Notes under the pieces: model-generated
What the model was told of the DNA's origin: nothing
Database searches by the model: none
Seen by the model: the letters and a program-made list of their open reading frames with translations, nothing else
Part shown: one piece after another, positions 8,463 to 11,282 of the stretch
Numbering within the stretch: position 1 is the first letter of the stretch
Layout: the number at the start of each line of letters is the position of its first letter
Assembly: GCA_015501075.1 (NCBI GenBank)
Contig: JADNYJ010000856.1
Span: forward strand, 1-11,282
Direction: 5' to 3'
Source: Gymnopilus junonius
Taxonomy: Eukaryota > Basidiomycota > Agaricomycetes > Agaricales > Galerinaceae
DNA length: 11,282 bases
Position numbers and translations under genes: made by a program

Positions 8463-10886
8463 ATGGGCACCAGCTCAGAAGCCAGCTATGAGAATCAAGA
8501 GAAGGAGAAACACGAGATTGTAGCTATTTCGACGAAGGAAGTCGATACAGCTGCAGAGCTCGGCTCCGGTGATCAGGGCCCACTTGATGCTGCGGAAGCT
8601 CTTCGTGTGAGGTCAGTAGGTCCTACTCTTCTTTGGGGTTATTGACGCTGAAGCCCCCCAGACGCAAAATCGACAAGCACATTCTGCCATTAATGTGTAG
8701 TATGTCTGTTGCAAGTTTGAACGCGATTTAAGTATACTTACTCCTTTTTGTAGTCCTTTACTGGTACGATCAGCAGTACAGCAGTGGAACAGGGTCTTAC
8801 GATGAACAGGATACAATTCATGGACAAGACGACATTAGGAAGTTCTGCGATTTTGGGTATACGGTAAGTTTTGATTGTCCTTCAAGCTATAGTTGTTATA
8901 AATCCTCTACCCAAGGCAAGCTACACATCTTTCGACCAATCAGTGAGCCCTTTAATATACTAATTTCCCCTTGACCAATGTCCTCAATGTTTTTCAGGTA
9001 TAATTGGTAGGTAGTCATATACCTGTCGAAGTGGCTGCGGTAAACAAATCCCTTTCAGGCTTGGAACGATATTTTACCTGAGTTACTTGGTTTTCGAATT
9101 TCCGCAAAAACCTTGCCTCCAGCGTTTTCCCAGTTGGCAAATGGATGAGGTCAGTTCATTATTTTCCCGTGTTTTTCATGCCCCAACAATATGCCGCAGT
9201 TTCAATATTTTTGTTTGGGCAGTTAGCCCTATGTTCGCATGCAGCCTGCAAAGACTTCGCCGGCCTGTTTATTGTACGACTCATCCTGGGCATGTGCGAA
9301 GGGTCAATTACTGCCGGGGTTTATGATCGTCAGTTCAATGTTTTACACTCGAACGGAGCAGACGTTGAGGGTTGGCTACTGGTGTAAGTCTAGATGCAAT
9401 CTTATTCAGTGCTCTACTTGACACTCCATTAGTCCTTATGAATGGTACAGGTGAGATATCACTACATGGTGCCTTTGACCAAGCAATAAATGTGACGTCC
9501 TTGTCAAGCCCAAATCATTTCGGGCTTCATTAGCTTTGGGGTCGCTCCATATTCATACAAAGTCGTTCGAGGCCTTGGCAGTGGTAAGCTATATCGGCCC
9601 TACTAGATTGATCCCCCCGCACTAAATCCTTATCTTCAGGCTCATGATCATAACTGGCATCCCTCACCCTGCTGACTGCACTCGCGTTCTGGTCAGTTTG
9701 CATTTTTCTAGGCTTGCTGATCATCCCTAATAGACTTTATGTCTATCTAGGTTCCTGTTCCCTGATTCTCCTACCAATGCTTGGTTCCTGACTCTTCCTG
9801 AGCGGTCTATCACAGTTCGGCGGATCAAGGCACGGATTACTTCTATTCTCCTCAATTCAGCAACTTTCTTACTCCTTCTATCCTTCGTAGGAAAATCAAA
9901 CTGGTGTCGAGAACAAGCATTTCAAGACAGAGCAGTAAGCTCTGCCATCTTTGCGCTAAGCCTGTTCTTACAGCACTATCTTAGGATGATTGAAGCCTTC
10001 ACCGATCCGAAGACGTGGCTTTTCGCACTTTTTTCGGCTCTCGACAATATTCCCAATTCTTTGACAAATCAGAGGCAGATTATTGTTGCTTCTTTCGGGT
10101 TTACTCCATTGCAAACAACGCTTCTCGGATGCGTCGATGGCTTCATAGAAATTGTGACAATTTGGACGGGCGTCACCATCGTCTCCAAGGTCCCTAATAG
10201 CCGCGCATATGTTGGGTTTATCTACTTCATTCCAAACATCCTTGGAGTTTTCCTCATCAACTTCTTGCCGTGGAGTAATAAAGTAGGACTTTTGTTTGCT
10301 CAGTGGACAACGGGTTCGTACTCATGGTCACATATGTTGATGGTTGGAGTCTGACCTTTAGCGTCTTAATAGGTGTTGGCACCACAGGATTTGTTTTATC
10401 TTTGTCCTGGCTTTCCAGCGTGACGGCAGGGCATACAAAGCGTGTTACTACGAATGCTATTATGCTTTCTGCATACTGCATCGGAAATGCAGCTGGGCCG
10501 TTCATGTGGCAGGCAAAGTATAAGCCTAGGTGAGTTTCTTTAGCAGAAAATATGTCTAGAGGATTGCTAACACCTCTGTCATAGAAACCACGTTCCTTGG
10601 ATCATCATCGGCGTCTGCTACGTAATTTGCATGGGACTTCTTCTCGCCATTCGATATCTCTTGTCCTCCGAAAACAAACGCCGTGATAGCGAACCCGTTA
10701 ATGAAACTTATGATGATGTCTTTATTGACAAGGTCGGCCCAGATGGCGCGGTCGAAAAAGTTAAAGTTGATAAGGTATGCTATCCCGTGTTTCCGCCCGG
10801 AAGGTCTTCTGATTCGTTTCACGTCTTCTTAGGAATTCCTTGATCTAACAGACGTTCAAAATCGCGAGTTCCGATGCGTACTGTAG
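8463..10886 (+). CDS. MFS transporter of the Dal5/allantoate permease (anion:cation symporter) type, with clustered frameshifts
   Basis: Exons: 8463-8611, 8662-8699, 8754-8763, 8810-8863, 8916-8942, 8998-9006, 9059-9149, 9200-9383, 9433-9450, 9509-9583, 9640-9691, 9751-9829, 9891-9934, 9985-10313, 10373-10529, 10585-10774 and 10833-10886 (TAG at 10884). All introns are GT..AG except 9830-9890, which is GC..AG. Expected length is about 517 residues with twelve membrane segments, typical of the family. Family landmarks are RKIDKHILPLMC, IQFMDKTTLGSSAILGI, IVRLILGMCEGSITAG, MFYTRTEQTLRVGYW, FLFPDSPTNAWFLT, DNIPNSLTNQRQIIVASFGF, SAYCIGNAAGPFMWQAKYKPR and a charged cytosolic tail. It is probably plasma-membrane uptake of a small organic anion or nitrogen/vitamin compound; the substrate is unknown. 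Between 9106 and 9663 about eight one-base indels move the conserved segments through all three frames, while 8463-9105 and 9751-10886 are clean. The gene is therefore inactive, or this patch of sequence is wrong. Confidence 0.9.
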
Positions 10887-11180
10887 GATTACTACAAAGA
10901 ATTTATGTATGGATGCCAAGGCTACCTGGTCGTGTACTATTAGCATAACGCTACAATGCAGTATTTTCGCTACTCTCACTTCTCAAATTCCGCTTTCCGT
11001 ATTCTTTCCATCCAAGGGCAAAGTGAAAGGTAATCTACTGTAACCTAAATTACATTTAAGACACCCCGCTTAATCGCTCCCCTATTTTTCCCAGGACCCA
11101 GGGTTGCCTGACCACAACGCTGACGCCAGCTTACCCTGTTTGCACCTGGACATCCACATACGCTAGTTCTCAGTGCAAGA
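10887..11180. other. 3' flank of the transporter and short intergenic region
   Basis: About 290 nt after the transporter stop. No open frame of note, no tRNA-like fold and no repeat was recognised. The second half presumably holds the promoter of whatever begins at 11181, but no clear TATA box is visible. Confidence 0.4.
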
Positions 11181-11282
11181 ATGGCTCATATTAACCACAA
11201 AAGCTCATATCCTCAGACAAACTTCAGCGCAGGCGCGAAATGGAGTAAAAACCTGACCAAGGACCGTCTCAACAACTTTAAC
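11181..11282 (+). CDS. Possible 5' end of another gene, cut by the window edge
   Basis: An ATG at 11181 in good context (A at -3, G at +4: AAGAATGG) opens a frame that stays open for all 34 codons to the end of the window. It begins MAHINHKSSYPQTNF and goes on with a Lys/Asn-rich stretch. It has the same orientation and spacing as the upstream genes. There is no recognisable domain in so short a piece, and an open frame of this length can arise by chance. Confidence 0.35.
   Translation, partial: MAHINHKSSYPQTNFSAGAKWSKNLTKDRLNNFN

Noticed and set aside
2422..9663. Programmed +1 frameshifting as an explanation of the frame changes.
   Set aside because: The sites share no slippery sequence or stop context, occur in unrelated genes, and include one -1 change. 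Errors or lesions explain them more simply.
1..11282. tRNA, rRNA, CRISPR array, transposase or integrase.
   Set aside because: No regular spacer-repeat pattern, tRNA box pair, rRNA-like segment or mobile-element protein was found on either strand by eye.

Overview
The window looks like a piece of a basidiomycete, probably agaricomycete, genome. Its four complete genes are all on the + strand and are cut by about 40 short introns (mostly 46-63 nt, GT..AG, many with a CTRAC/CTAAC-like branch site). The predicted proteins resemble eukaryotic families. The species cannot be named from the sequence, and no virus, transposon, CRISPR array, tRNA or rRNA was recognised.

Layout: (1) 1-491, an upstream region holding a degenerate A/C-rich repeat patch (about 79-320). 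(2) 492-1386, an NAD(P)-binding Rossmann-fold protein of the atypical-SDR/NmrA type, in four exons, with a 2-nt frameshift in exon 3. (3) 1387-2263, intergenic, with a strong TATA box at 1881-1890. (4) 2264-6491, a 20-exon importin-13 (Kap122/Pdr6-type) nuclear transport receptor with two frameshifts near its 5' end. (5) 6492-7110, intergenic. (6) 7111-7552, a small two-exon protein of 129 residues with two copies of a Cys-x2-His-x4-Cys-x2-Cys motif and no recognised function. (7) 7553-8462, intergenic and promoter, with GATA-factor-like sites and paired TATTTATA boxes. (8) 8463-10886, a 17-exon Dal5/allantoate-permease-type MFS transporter with a 10-nt and a 9-nt micro-exon and about eight single-base indels packed into 9106-9663. 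(9) 11181-11282, the possible first exon of another gene running off the edge.

The genes do not form an evident pathway or cluster; they read as ordinary neighbours with unrelated jobs (a redox-type Rossmann protein, nuclear import, an unknown zinc-binding-type protein, solute uptake). The most unusual sequence property is patchy reading-frame damage. Three of the four complete genes carry indels, yet long stretches of the same genes are clean and nearly all splice sites are intact. That points to local consensus errors or very recent inactivation rather than old pseudogenes. I see no convincing new multi-gene system. The best candidate for novelty is the small tandem-CHCC protein.
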